In this document: in pieces, positions 1 through 8,031 of the stretch | Layout: each line of letters begins with the position of its first letter | Position numbering within the stretch: position 1 is the first letter of the stretch | DNA from: Sinomonas mesophila | Lineage (GTDB): Bacteria; Actinomycetota; Actinomycetes; Actinomycetales; Micrococcaceae | DNA: 64,000 nucleotides | Direction of reading: 5' to 3' | Assembly: GCF_001999765.1 (NCBI RefSeq) | Contig: NZ_KV908326.1 | Location: forward strand, 122,239-186,238 | Made by a program: the position numbers and the translations under genes | The notes under the pieces: model-generated | What the model was told of the DNA's origin: nothing | Seen by the model: only the letters and a program-made list of their open reading frames with translations | Databases searched by the model: none

Positions 1-1344
1 GGCGTTGACCTGCTCGTTGGCCTGGCTCAGCGAGCTGGCCGGGGCCTTGCCCGAGACGACCGCGTCCATGGCGGGCTTCATGATGCCATCAACCTTCGCG
101 GCATTGTCCGCGATGGGGAAGAGGAAGGTCGTCTTGTCCTCGACCTGCTGGGTGAAGGCGGAGACGTCCACGCCCTTGGCCTTGAACGCCTCGGCGGCCT
201 TCTCGGAGGAGGACTTCACGGCCGGGAAGACGACGGCCTTGGACGCGACGACGTCCTGGCAGGCCGCCGAGCCGAGGTATTCGACCCACTTGAGGGCGGC
301 GTCCTTCTTCTTGGTGCCGGCCCAGATCGAGTCTGCGAGGCCGTTGAACATCGACGCACGCTCGCCGCTCGGGCCCGTGGGGGTCGGGGCGATGCCGACC
401 TCGACGCCCTGGTAGCCCGTGTACTGCCCGATCATCCACGATCCGTTCGTGTTGATCGCGGCCTTGCCCGCGGCGAAGGTGTCCGCGACGGACGCCCCGA
501 CGGTCGTCTCGAGCTTGGGCATGTAGCCCTTCTCGGCCAGGCCGGCCCACCACGCGATGGCCTCCTGGAACGCGGGGTCGTCGTACTGGAACTCGGTGCC
601 CCACGGGTTCTTGTCCGTGTGCGTCCAGCCGAGCGTTGCGGCCAGGAAGCTCCACTGGGTCTGGCCCTGGCCGGAGCCGGAGGACTCGAGGCCGAGTCCG
701 TAGACCGCGACGTTGTTCTTGTCGAAGCCGGGCTCGTCGCCGCGGACGCCGTTCTTGTCCACCGTCAGGTGGGCGATGACCTTCTCGTAGGAGCCGCCGT
801 CCTGGGGGTTCCAGGTGAGGCTCCGCATCTGCTCCTCGGAGATCCCGGCATCGGCGAGCATCTTCTTGTTGTAGAACAGGGCCACGGTGTCCCAGTCCTT
901 CGGCAGGCCGTAGCGCTTGCCGTCCTGGCCGACCCACAGGTCGGCGAGGCCCTCGTTGTACTGGCCGAGGTCCACGTTGTCCTTGGAGACGGCGTCGTCG
1001 AGGGCCAGGAGCTGCTTCTTGCCGGCATACTCGGGGTACTTCGAGAGGTGGTCGGTGAAGACGTCCGGGGCGGTTCCGGCCACGAAGGAGTTCGTCAGCG
1101 TGCCCCAGTAGTCGTCCCAGCCGCGCTGGGTGACCTTGACCGTGATGTCCGGGTTGGCCTTCGTGAAGTCCTCGGCGCACTGCTCGTAGGCGGGGAGCTG
1201 GTTCGCGTCCCAGAGCCAGTAGCTGATTTCTCCCGCGGCCGAGTCGCCGCCGCCGGAGCTTCCGCTCCCGCAGGCGGAGAGGGCGAGGGAGGCGGCGGCC
1301 GCGAGGGCGACGGCGCCCCAGGCCTTGTGTGCCAGCTTGTTCAT
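1..1344 (-). CDS. Sugar ABC transporter substrate-binding lipoprotein (3' end beyond window)
   Basis: This is an extracellular binding protein that captures a sugar for an ABC importer. The start at 1344 follows a strong AAAGGA ribosome site. The first 27 residues form a lipoprotein signal with lipobox LSAC, followed by a Gly/Ser linker. The rest resembles family-1 (MalE-type) binding proteins: aromatic-rich start (SYWLWDANQLPAYE), a YGLPKDWDTVALFYN segment and a GSWMIGQY segment. 448 codons are visible and no stop is reached, so only a short C-terminus is missing. It is the third gene of a leftward operon, 72 bases after the MalG-type permease. The substrate is unknown; a neighbouring LacI regulator and an oxidoreductase suggest a carbohydrate or polyol. 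Confidence 0.93.
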   Translation of the reverse strand, partial: MNKLAHKAWGAVALAAAASLALSACGSGSSGGGDSAAGEISYWLWDANQLPAYEQCAEDFTKANPDITVKVTQRGWDDYWGTLTNSFVAGTAPDVFTDHLSKYPEYAGKKQLLALDDAVSKDNVDLGQYNEGLADLWVGQDGKRYGLPKDWDTVALFYNKKMLADAGISEEQMRSLTWNPQDGGSYEKVIAHLTVDKNGVRGDEPGFDKNNVAVYGLGLESSGSGQGQTQWSFLAATLGWTHTDKNPWGTEFQYDDPAFQEAIAWWAGLAEKGYMPKLETTVGASVADTFAAGKAAINTNGSWMIGQYTGYQGVEVGIAPTPTGPSGERASMFNGLADSIWAGTKKKDAALKWVEYLGSAACQDVVASKAVVFPAVKSSSEKAAEAFKAKGVDVSAFTQQVEDKTTFLFPIADNAAKVDGIMKPAMDAVVSGKAPASSLSQANEQVNA

Positions 1345-1416
1345 CTTCCGGGGTCCTTTCAGGACATGGGTGTGGTGGGTGAGGGGGTGGGGGTCTGGTC
1401 TGGGGAGCTTGACGGG

Positions 1417-2355
1417 CTACTTGATGCCCGAGAAGCCGATGGAGTTGACGATCTTCTTGCCGAAGGCCGCGAAGAGGATCAGGACGGGAAGGGCCGAGAC
1501 GAGGGTCGCTGCCATGAGGCCCGACCAGTCGGGTGCGCCCTGCGGGGACTGGGACTTGAAGACGCCGAGGCCGACCTGGAGGACGCGGGCGTCCGGCTCC
1601 GTGGTGACGAGGAGCGGCCAGAAGTACTCGTTCCACTGGCCGATGAAGGTCAGGAGCGCAAGAGTCGCGATCGGGGCGGCGGCGTTGGGCAGGATGATCT
1701 GGAAGAAGATCCGCAGGTGCTTCGCGCCGTCGAGCATCGCCGCCTCCTCGACCTCGCGGGACATGTTGAGGAAGAACTGGCGCAGGAAGAAGATCGCGAA
1801 CGGCGTCATGAACACATACGGCAGCACGAGCCCGAGCATCGAGTTGAGCAGGCCGAGGTTCTTGATGAGCAGGAAGTTCGGCAGCGCGGTGAAGATCGGC
1901 GGGACGAGCATCGTGCCGAGGAAGAGGCTGAACACCAGGTTGCGTCCCCTCCAGCGGAGGCGGGCGAAGGCATAGGCGGCCATCGCGCTGAAGAAGACCG
2001 CGCCCGCCGTCGTGATCGAGGCGAAGAGGACCGAGTTCCGCAGGTAGACCCAGAAGTCGATCGCGGCGCCGGAGCCGCCCTCGGCGATCGCCTCGGAGGC
2101 GGTCTGGAGGCCGAAGACGCGCTTGAACGCGCCGAGGCTGAACTCCGCCGGGAACAGGCTGCCGGAGCTCGCGGCGAGCGCCCCGTTGGTGGACAGGGAC
2201 GTGCGCAGCACCCAGTAGAACGGCAGCACGGTGACGAGGATGGCCAGGACCAGGAGGGCCCAGGCGCCGGCGCGGCCCCAGGGGACCGGACGACGGCGGG
2301 CGGCGGCCGGGCGGCCGGCCGCGGCCCGCGGTGCGTGGCTGGTGGCGGTGGTCAT
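1417..2355 (-). CDS. Sugar ABC transporter permease, MalG type
   Basis: This is one of the two inner-membrane subunits of the importer, 312 residues. An Arg/Ala/Pro-rich cytoplasmic N-terminus precedes the first membrane helix (GAWALLVLAILVTVLPFYWV), and about five more helices follow. The EAA loop that contacts the ATPase is clear at EVEEAAMLDGAKHLRIF, where MalG-family proteins have EAAxxDGA. It starts 10 bases after the MalF-type gene ends, so the two are almost certainly co-transcribed. No ATP-binding subunit is encoded nearby. Actinobacterial CUT1 importers often share one MsiK-type ATPase, which is the likely arrangement here (inference). Confidence 0.94.
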   Translation of the reverse strand: MTTATSHAPRAAAGRPAAARRRPVPWGRAGAWALLVLAILVTVLPFYWVLRTSLSTNGALAASSGSLFPAEFSLGAFKRVFGLQTASEAIAEGGSGAAIDFWVYLRNSVLFASITTAGAVFFSAMAAYAFARLRWRGRNLVFSLFLGTMLVPPIFTALPNFLLIKNLGLLNSMLGLVLPYVFMTPFAIFFLRQFFLNMSREVEEAAMLDGAKHLRIFFQIILPNAAAPIATLALLTFIGQWNEYFWPLLVTTEPDARVLQVGLGVFKSQSPQGAPDWSGLMAATLVSALPVLILFAAFGKKIVNSIGFSGIK

Positions 2356-2365
2356 GCTGGGCTCC

Positions 2366-3337
2366 TTAGTCCAGGTCCGACTCGTTGCCCTTGAGGAACT
2401 TCATCTGGATGAAGGCCACGAGGGCGAGGATGAGGAAGAGGATGACGGCGATCGCCGAGGCGTAGCCGAAGTCCGACTCCGTGAACGCCTTCTGGACGAT
2501 GTAGTACTGGATCACGCGGGTCGCGTTGACCGGGCCGCCGCCAGTCGTGACGGCGACCGTGTCGAAGACCTGGAATGAGCCGATGACGGTCACGACGAGC
2601 ACGAGGACGAGCACGGGCCGCAGGAGCGGGAGCGTGATCTTCCGGAAGGTCTGGAACGGCGAGGCGCCGTCGAGGTTCGCGACCTCGTAAACGTGCCTCG
2701 GGATGGCCTGGAGTCCCGCGAAGATCAGCAGGGCCGTGTAGCCCATGTGCCGCCACGTGTTGATGAGCGCCTGGGTGGGGATGGCCCAGGCCTCGCTGCC
2801 GAAGAAGGCGACGCGGGGCAGGCCGAGGCCCTCGATGAGCTGGTTCACGATGCCGATCTGGTAGTCGAGCATCCAGAACCAGAGGAGGGCCGCGATGACG
2901 TTGGACATGAGGTACGGCAGCAGGAGCGTGCCGCGGATGAGGGTGGACCGTGCGACGCGGTCCATGAGGAGTGCGATCCCGAGGGCCAGGACGGTCTGGA
3001 GGGCGATGTTGATCACGACGTACTGGGCCGTGACCCCCAAGGCGTTCCAGAAGAGCGGGTCCTTCGCGAGAGTCGCGTAGTTCTTCGCCCCGACCCATTC
3101 CGGGTCGCCGAGGATGCTGTACTCCGTGAAGCTCAGGTAGATGCCGCGGAGGGTGGGGACGAGGAAGAAGGCGACGAAGCCGATCATCGCCGGGGCGATG
3201 AAGAGCATGGCGACCTTGAAGTCCCCGCCGAAGGGCCGTGCGCGGCGTGGTGTCTCCGCCCCCGAGGGCGTACTGCGCGAGGCCCTCCCGGGCGCCCTGC
3301 GGGCCGGGGCGCCGCTGGCGGTGGTGGTGGTCATCAT
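2366..3337 (-). CDS. Sugar ABC transporter permease, MalF type
   Basis: This is the first gene of the importer operon and the partner permease, 323 residues. About 45 hydrophilic residues precede the first helix (FKVAMLFIAPAMIGFVAFFL), with about five later helices. The EAA loop reads YEVANLDGASPFQTFRKIT. The start (tandem ATGs at 3337/3334) has a GGAGG site four bases upstream. It diverges from the oxidoreductase gene at 3491 across a 153-base region with two similar candidate operators, so the importer and the enzyme are probably regulated together. Confidence 0.94.
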   Translation of the reverse strand: MMTTTTASGAPARRAPGRASRSTPSGAETPRRARPFGGDFKVAMLFIAPAMIGFVAFFLVPTLRGIYLSFTEYSILGDPEWVGAKNYATLAKDPLFWNALGVTAQYVVINIALQTVLALGIALLMDRVARSTLIRGTLLLPYLMSNVIAALLWFWMLDYQIGIVNQLIEGLGLPRVAFFGSEAWAIPTQALINTWRHMGYTALLIFAGLQAIPRHVYEVANLDGASPFQTFRKITLPLLRPVLVLVLVVTVIGSFQVFDTVAVTTGGGPVNATRVIQYYIVQKAFTESDFGYASAIAVILFLILALVAFIQMKFLKGNESDLD

Positions 3338-3490
3338 CGATCCTCCGGGTGTGATGTGGCTAACAGCTGGTGAAGAATCTACACGAGTAACCGACCGCCA
3401 TGCAAGGGTTGATCCCCGGAATCATGCCTACTGTCCGGTCGGTCGGCGCAAGGCATTGACTCGAGTAGAAAACCTTGCGAGACTCAGCGC
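3338..3490. promoter_or_regulatory. Divergent promoter region with two related operator-like sites
   Basis: This region separates the importer operon from the oxidoreductase gene. Two related sequences lie here in opposite orientation: ATCTACACGAGTAACC at 3377-3392 and TTGACTCGAGTAGAAA at 3456-3471, whose complement begins TTTCTACTCGAGT. Both share CTAC-N-CGAGT, and the second contains the perfect palindrome ACTCGAGT (3459-3466). Palindromes with a central CG are typical LacI-family operators, and a LacI gene lies just downstream at 4752. Binding by that regulator is an inference. Confidence 0.5.
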
Positions 3491-4750
3491 ATGACCTTCA
3501 CCCTCGGCATCGTCGGCGCGGGGCAGTTCGCCGGCCAGTTCGCCAAGCTCTTCGCCGCCCATCCGCAGATCTCCGCCGTCCACGTCACGGACGTCCTTCC
3601 CGAGCGCGCGGAGGCGCTCGCGGGGCGCCTAGGCCTCGCCGGCACCTACCCGAGCTTCGGCGCGATGCTCGACGACGACGGCCTGGACGCCGTCGCGATC
3701 TTCACCCAGCGCTGGACGCACGGCCCGCTCGTCGTCGAGGCCCTGCGGGCCGGCAAGCACGTGTACTCGGCCGTGCCCATGGCGATCAGCGAGGGCGAGG
3801 TCGCCGAGATCATCGAGGCCGTCCGCGAGAGCGGCCTGACCTACATGATGGGCGAGACGAGCTACTACAACCCCGCGACCGTGTATGCGCGCCGCCGCCA
3901 TCACGAGGGAGCCTTCGGCCGCATCTTCTACGCGGAGGGCGACTACGTCCACGACATGGACCTCGGCTTCTACGAGGCCTACCAGTACTCGGGCGGTGCG
4001 GACTGGAAGCGGACCGCGAGCTACCCACCCATGCTCTACCCGACCCACTCGGTGGGCGGTGTGCTCGGGGCGATCGGCGGACATGCCGTGAGCGTGAGCT
4101 GCATCGGGGTGCCGGACGAGCGCGGGGACGGAGTCTTCGACCGCGGGGTGAGCATGTTCGGCAACGACTTCTCGAACGCGACCGCCCTCTTCGAGCTCGC
4201 GGGGGGCGGCTCGATGCGCATCAACGAGTTCCGCCGCGTCGGCTACCCCTCCCACGTGCGCGAGAGCCGCTTCCGCTACTTCGGCACCGAGGGCAGCTTC
4301 GAGCAGCTCGTCGAGTCCGCGGTGTGGCAGGACAGGGAGGGCTTTGAGGACGTCTCGGCCCAGCTCAGGGCCGAGCGCGCGGTGGACCTCGACGACCCCT
4401 CGCTCGCCGACGTCGCCCCCGCCCTGCGCGAGGCCTTCGTCTCGGGCCTCGCCCCGGTGCACGACGCCGGGCGGCTCCCCGCCGAGCTGCGCGGGCTGCC
4501 CAACGGGCACGAGGGCAGCCACCACTTCCTCGTCGACGACTTCGCGACCGCCGTCGTGAACGGCACCCTCCCGGCGGTCAATGCCTGGGAGGCGGCCCGC
4601 TACACGCTCCCGGGAATCGCCGCCCACGAATCGGCCCTCCGCGGCGGCGAGCGGATCCCCGTCGCGGACTTCGGCGACGCCCCCGCGGCGCCCGGGAGCC
4701 GGGGCCTCGCAGCGGAGGCCCCGCGCGAGGCCGTGCAGGAACGCCGATAG
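3491..4750 (+). CDS. Gfo/Idh/MocA family oxidoreductase
   Basis: This is a predicted NAD(P)-dependent sugar or polyol dehydrogenase, 419 residues. The N-terminal Rossmann fold opens with LGIVGAGQFAGQFAKLF, a GxGxxA dinucleotide site. The AGKHVYSAVPMAIS segment corresponds to the family EKP region, but P is preceded by V rather than K, so the usual catalytic Lys is not obvious. The remainder is the C-terminal alpha/beta domain, with a conserved-looking YPTHSVGG segment. No strong ribosome site precedes the ATG. The gene ends one base before a LacI regulator and diverges from the sugar importer, so it probably acts on the imported compound. The substrate cannot be told from sequence. Confidence 0.88.
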   Translation: MTFTLGIVGAGQFAGQFAKLFAAHPQISAVHVTDVLPERAEALAGRLGLAGTYPSFGAMLDDDGLDAVAIFTQRWTHGPLVVEALRAGKHVYSAVPMAISEGEVAEIIEAVRESGLTYMMGETSYYNPATVYARRRHHEGAFGRIFYAEGDYVHDMDLGFYEAYQYSGGADWKRTASYPPMLYPTHSVGGVLGAIGGHAVSVSCIGVPDERGDGVFDRGVSMFGNDFSNATALFELAGGGSMRINEFRRVGYPSHVRESRFRYFGTEGSFEQLVESAVWQDREGFEDVSAQLRAERAVDLDDPSLADVAPALREAFVSGLAPVHDAGRLPAELRGLPNGHEGSHHFLVDDFATAVVNGTLPAVNAWEAARYTLPGIAAHESALRGGERIPVADFGDAPAAPGSRGLAAEAPREAVQERR

Positions 4751-4753
4751 CAT
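4748..4753 (+). promoter_or_regulatory. Candidate -10 box (TAGCAT) for leaderless LacI transcript
   Basis: TAGCAT fits the actinobacterial TANNNT -10 pattern and lies 7 bases before the second in-frame ATG (4761) of the LacI gene. This spacing is typical of leaderless transcripts and would favour 4761 over 4752 as one start. Co-transcription from the upstream gene is equally possible. Confidence 0.35.
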
Positions 4754-5774
4754 GGTCGCCATGCCGCACCAGCCCGCTCCCGCCAAGCCGGCCGTCACCC
4801 GCAAGGACGTTGCCCGGCTCGCCGGCGTGAGCACCGCCGTCGTCAGCTATGTGATGAACGGCGGGCCGAAGCGGGTCTCGCCCGCGACGGAGGCCAAGGT
4901 GCGGCAGGCCATCGCGGCCCTCGGCTACCGGCCCAACGCGGCCGCACGTGCGCTCAAGCTGGGCTCGTCGGAGATGCTTGGCATGGTGGTCCCGGATGCG
5001 ACCAACCCGTTCTTCGCCTCGCTCGCCCGGGCCGTGGAGGTTGCCGCCGCGGAGCGCGGCTACGCGATGCTTCTGGCCGACTCCGACGGCTCCCTGCGCA
5101 CCGAGCGGCGGCTCGTCGAGAACCTCGTGGGGCGCAGGGTCGACGGCGTCTTCCTCTGCAGCGTGCTCTTCGAGCCGGACCTGACGGACCTCGAGCAGGC
5201 CGAGATCCCCGCCGTTCTGCTCAACCACAGCGCCGAGAGCCCCGGCTTCAACTCGGTCGGCGTCGCCTTCCAGGACGGCGGGCGCCTGGCCGTCGAGCAC
5301 CTCGTGGGCCACGGCCACCGGCGGGTCGGGCTCGTCATGGGCACGAACACCGGCGGCGACCTCGATGCGCGCGAGGTCGGCTGGCGCCAGGGCGTCCGGG
5401 AGGCCGGGCTGCCGGAGGGGCCGGTGCTGCGGGTGCCGTTCACGCGCGACGGCGGCTACCGCGCAGGGCAGGACCTCATCGCCTCCGCCGACAGGCCCTC
5501 CGCCGTGTTCGTCAGCTCCGACCTCCAGGCCGTCGGGCTCCTGCGCGCGGTCCATGAGGCCGGTCTGCGGATCCCCGAGGACCTCGCGATCTTCTCCTTC
5601 GACGGCTCGGCCGAGGCGGAGTACAGCTGGCCCCCGCTGAGCACCGTCGCGCAGCCGGTCGAGGCGATGGCGCGCGCCGCCGTGGACGCCCTCATCGACG
5701 CCGAGACCGGCAAGCCCACCCAGAGCCAGATCTTCCCCGTCGAGCTCGTGCTCAGGAGCTCGTGCGGCTGCTGA
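4752..5774 (+). CDS. LacI family transcriptional regulator
   Basis: This DNA-binding regulator is 340 residues from the ATG at 4752, or 337 from the ATG at 4761. The helix-turn-helix is at about residues 14-35 (VTRKDVARLAGVSTAVVSYV), followed by the hinge region YRPNAAARAL. A periplasmic-binding-protein-like effector domain follows, with VPDATNPFFASLARAVE, FVSSDLQAVGLLRAV and a C-terminal TVAQPVEAMARAAVDALI. An upstream extension to 4581 in the same frame overlaps the preceding gene and is not needed. It lies one base after the oxidoreductase gene, so it probably controls this gene and the divergent importer. Confidence 0.94.
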   Translation: MVAMPHQPAPAKPAVTRKDVARLAGVSTAVVSYVMNGGPKRVSPATEAKVRQAIAALGYRPNAAARALKLGSSEMLGMVVPDATNPFFASLARAVEVAAAERGYAMLLADSDGSLRTERRLVENLVGRRVDGVFLCSVLFEPDLTDLEQAEIPAVLLNHSAESPGFNSVGVAFQDGGRLAVEHLVGHGHRRVGLVMGTNTGGDLDAREVGWRQGVREAGLPEGPVLRVPFTRDGGYRAGQDLIASADRPSAVFVSSDLQAVGLLRAVHEAGLRIPEDLAIFSFDGSAEAEYSWPPLSTVAQPVEAMARAAVDALIDAETGKPTQSQIFPVELVLRSSCGC

Positions 5775-5804
5775 ATTCGCCCTTCCGGCCTGTGCCCTGC
5801 GGCC

Positions 5805-6848
5805 TCAGCGTTCGGGGGAGGGCGGTCTCATGGCCTGGACCGACGGCGGAAGTCCGGCGCGCGTGGGCTGCGGGAACGGTACAGACGCTGCTGGCCAGGA
5901 GCTGGTCTTGAACTTCTCCCGGAGCGCATCGAACTCGCGGACAGTTGCGAGGTCGTTGGATGCGAATGCGACGCCGATGCGGAGGTTGTCCCAATACTCG
6001 TCCCAGCTTGAGAAGAGTCCGGTCGCGATCCGCGCGACATCCTCGATCCTGTCCCAGGCCTCCTCTTCAGTGAGGACACCCGCCATGTAGTAGACGCGGG
6101 CCAGATCGACGGCCCGCTGGACGTCGAGGGCCCACGCGAGCTTTGGCGGGCGCCCGGGCTCGCTCGAGGCAACGTCCACCACGTGATCGGGCGACGTTGA
6201 GAGGATGCGTGCCAGTCTCGCCGCAGCCTCCGCGCGGCCCGGTCCCTCAAGGGTGCCGAGGAGTTGCCAGCTCACGCTTTCGTCCGCAAGTTGGCTGCCC
6301 AGACGCTCGTCGAAGGCCGTCAGTCTGCCGGTCTCGTGGTCCAGCAGGCCCATCCGCAGGGCCTCCGGCTCGATGGGGCGCAGGAGGGTGAGGCCCTTCG
6401 GCGCTTCGTCCCCGGGCTTCCAACCTGACACCGCTACCGCTGCGGGTCTGTACTCGAGCGACGAGTTCCACAGGCCGCGCGCAAAGTCGTCCTGCGCACT
6501 GAGTGCGAGGAGCTGCTGCTGGCGCCCGGAGAGCGCGCGATGGCCCGTGATGTCGATGTACCGTCGCTGCTCTCGCAGTGGCTGCCCTGCGACCGTGGCG
6601 TCCTCGATCAGGTCCACGATCCAATAGGCCCACATGGCGGCCACGATGACCACCAGGAAGGTTGAGGACGGTAAGGCCAGCAGCTTCAGGACGAGCACGG
6701 TGACAAACGCGGCGGCCGCTGCCGAGATCTTCACGCCTCGCCAGATCTTGGCCTCGCGGGGCTGGATCGCGTCTGCGCGGAGCTTCCGGAAGCGCCAGCG
6801 CCATGCGACGGGGAACTCCCGATCACCCGGATGATTCTGCAGCGTCAT
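5805..6848 (-). CDS. Membrane protein with DUF1266-like C-terminal domain (copy 1)
   Basis: 347 residues, function unknown. The start at 6848 has an AGGAAGG site and overlaps the end of the upstream paralogue by 26 bases, so translation is probably coupled. Layout: a short N-terminal motif LQNHPGDREFPV, a basic stretch, two predicted membrane helices (about residues 43-84), then a soluble region. Its end resembles DUF1266 proteins: RAVDLARVYYMAGVLTEEEA, a tryptophan/acidic segment AWDRIED and SSWDEYWDNLRIG. It shares several blocks with the gene upstream: LQNHxGxxEFPV, WNSSL, RPPxLxWAxDVxRAV and YMxGxL. The DUF1266 assignment comes from remembered family patterns and is moderately sure. Confidence 0.8.
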   Translation of the reverse strand: MTLQNHPGDREFPVAWRWRFRKLRADAIQPREAKIWRGVKISAAAAAFVTVLVLKLLALPSSTFLVVIVAAMWAYWIVDLIEDATVAGQPLREQRRYIDITGHRALSGRQQQLLALSAQDDFARGLWNSSLEYRPAAVAVSGWKPGDEAPKGLTLLRPIEPEALRMGLLDHETGRLTAFDERLGSQLADESVSWQLLGTLEGPGRAEAAARLARILSTSPDHVVDVASSEPGRPPKLAWALDVQRAVDLARVYYMAGVLTEEEAWDRIEDVARIATGLFSSWDEYWDNLRIGVAFASNDLATVREFDALREKFKTSSWPAASVPFPQPTRAGLPPSVQAMRPPSPER

Positions 6849-7890
6849 GCCCCACCTTCCTCTGTGATGGTCTGAAGTGTGGATGGACCGTTGCGGCTGG
6901 CCATCCGCAGCGGGTCAGGATCTCCATGACAGCGCCGCTGGCCACGCCGTTTCCCGTGCGGGCTATATCAGCCAGACGCACATGCTCGAGGTATTCCTCG
7001 AAATCGCTGTAGAACTCATTCGCCACGGCCTGGCATTCAGCCAGAAAGTCCCACGCCTGGGGTTCGTCCAGAAGCCCCGTCATGTAGCACGTGCGGATCA
7101 TCCGCACCGCCCGTTCGACATCCCCGGCCCAGAGGAGACGCGGCGGCCGGCCATCCACGGCTTCGGTCAGGGAACGGATCCGATCCGGGGGCCATCCGGA
7201 GCGCTCGGCGAGGTCGTTCACGACGGTCGGGCCCTGATGTTCGTCCGAGACGGCCGAGAGGAATCTGGCGCTGATGCTGTCGGAGGCCAAGACCCGGTCC
7301 AGAGCGGGCCTGACGCCGGCGGGCCGCGTGATGCGGAACGCTGCGTCCAGGCTGTCGCGCAGCAGGTCAGGGTCGACAAGGTCAAGAAGCCGATAGGGCG
7401 ACCACCCGGCTTCTGCCCGATGCCGCGAACGGGACTCCTCGTCCATGAACTGCCATGTCGGGCCCCACGCGAGAGACGAGTTCCAGGTTCCGTCGGCGGC
7501 GTCGCCCGCGGCGCCGAGCGAGAGGAGGCGTTGCTGCTCGTCGGTCACGGGCTTCCGCCCGCTGCGCCTGATGTAGTCCTCCTGTTCGCGCTTGGCCAGA
7601 CCCCAGAGCCCCATGCCGTAGGTCTTCAGGTAGAGCACGGGGAGTGCTGCGGCGCCGGCGAACGCAACGATGCCGAGCATCAAGCCAACCGGGCCGCTGA
7701 CCGGGCTGCGCAGATCCACCACGAGCACGAAGCCGACGAAGATGAGGACGAGCGCCCCGAGGCGGGTTGCCACGTTGAGAAGGATGCGGCGGCGTCGCTC
7801 GGAATCGCTCATCCGTGCAGAGACCTCATCGGCGTACCGCCGCCGACGACGGACCGGAAATTCCTGTTCACCGTAGTGGTTCTGAAGCAT
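6823..7890 (-). CDS. Membrane protein with DUF1266-like C-terminal domain (copy 2)
   Basis: 355 residues, function unknown and paralogous to the following gene. I chose the ATG at 7890 because it places MLQNHYGEQEFPV exactly as in the paralogue (MTLQNHPGDREFPV) and has a GGGG-rich ribosome site; an in-frame GTG at 7902 is also possible. An Arg-rich segment (VRRRRRYADEVSARM) precedes two predicted membrane helices (LGALVLIFVGFVLVV and VGLMLGIVAFAGAAALPVLY). The C-terminal part has RPPRLLWAGDVERAVRMIR, CYMTGLLDEPQAWDFL and FYSDFEEYLEHVR. The pair form a two-gene operon with no recognisable neighbour that suggests a role. Confidence 0.8.
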   Translation of the reverse strand: MLQNHYGEQEFPVRRRRRYADEVSARMSDSERRRRILLNVATRLGALVLIFVGFVLVVDLRSPVSGPVGLMLGIVAFAGAAALPVLYLKTYGMGLWGLAKREQEDYIRRSGRKPVTDEQQRLLSLGAAGDAADGTWNSSLAWGPTWQFMDEESRSRHRAEAGWSPYRLLDLVDPDLLRDSLDAAFRITRPAGVRPALDRVLASDSISARFLSAVSDEHQGPTVVNDLAERSGWPPDRIRSLTEAVDGRPPRLLWAGDVERAVRMIRTCYMTGLLDEPQAWDFLAECQAVANEFYSDFEEYLEHVRLADIARTGNGVASGAVMEILTRCGWPAATVHPHFRPSQRKVGHDAAESSG

Positions 7891-7922
7891 GACTACCCCC
7901 ACAAGCCGTGCGCTAGGTCACA

Positions 7923-7928
7923 CACTAT
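7923..7928 (-). promoter_or_regulatory. Possible -10 (TATAGT) for the DUF1266 pair
   Basis: On the minus strand TATAGT lies about 33 bases before the chosen start at 7890. No clear -35 element is visible, so this is a weak call. Confidence 0.25.
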
Positions 7929-7959
7929 AAGGCTGAAGCCACACAGATTGATACAGGAC

Positions 7960-8005
7960 GACGACGGCGGCGACCCACCCACTCGGGTGAGGCGCCGCCG
8001 TCGTC
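7960..8005 (-). terminator. Terminator-like hairpin after acs
   Basis: GACGACGGCGGCG (7960-7972) pairs perfectly with CGCCGCCGTCGTC (7993-8005), giving a 13-bp GC-rich stem with a 20-base loop. It starts 27 bases past the acs stop codon. The U-run is poor, as is common in high-GC actinobacteria. Confidence 0.6.
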
Positions 8006-8031
8006 CGTAAGACTTAGCCCGGGGCGGGCGG

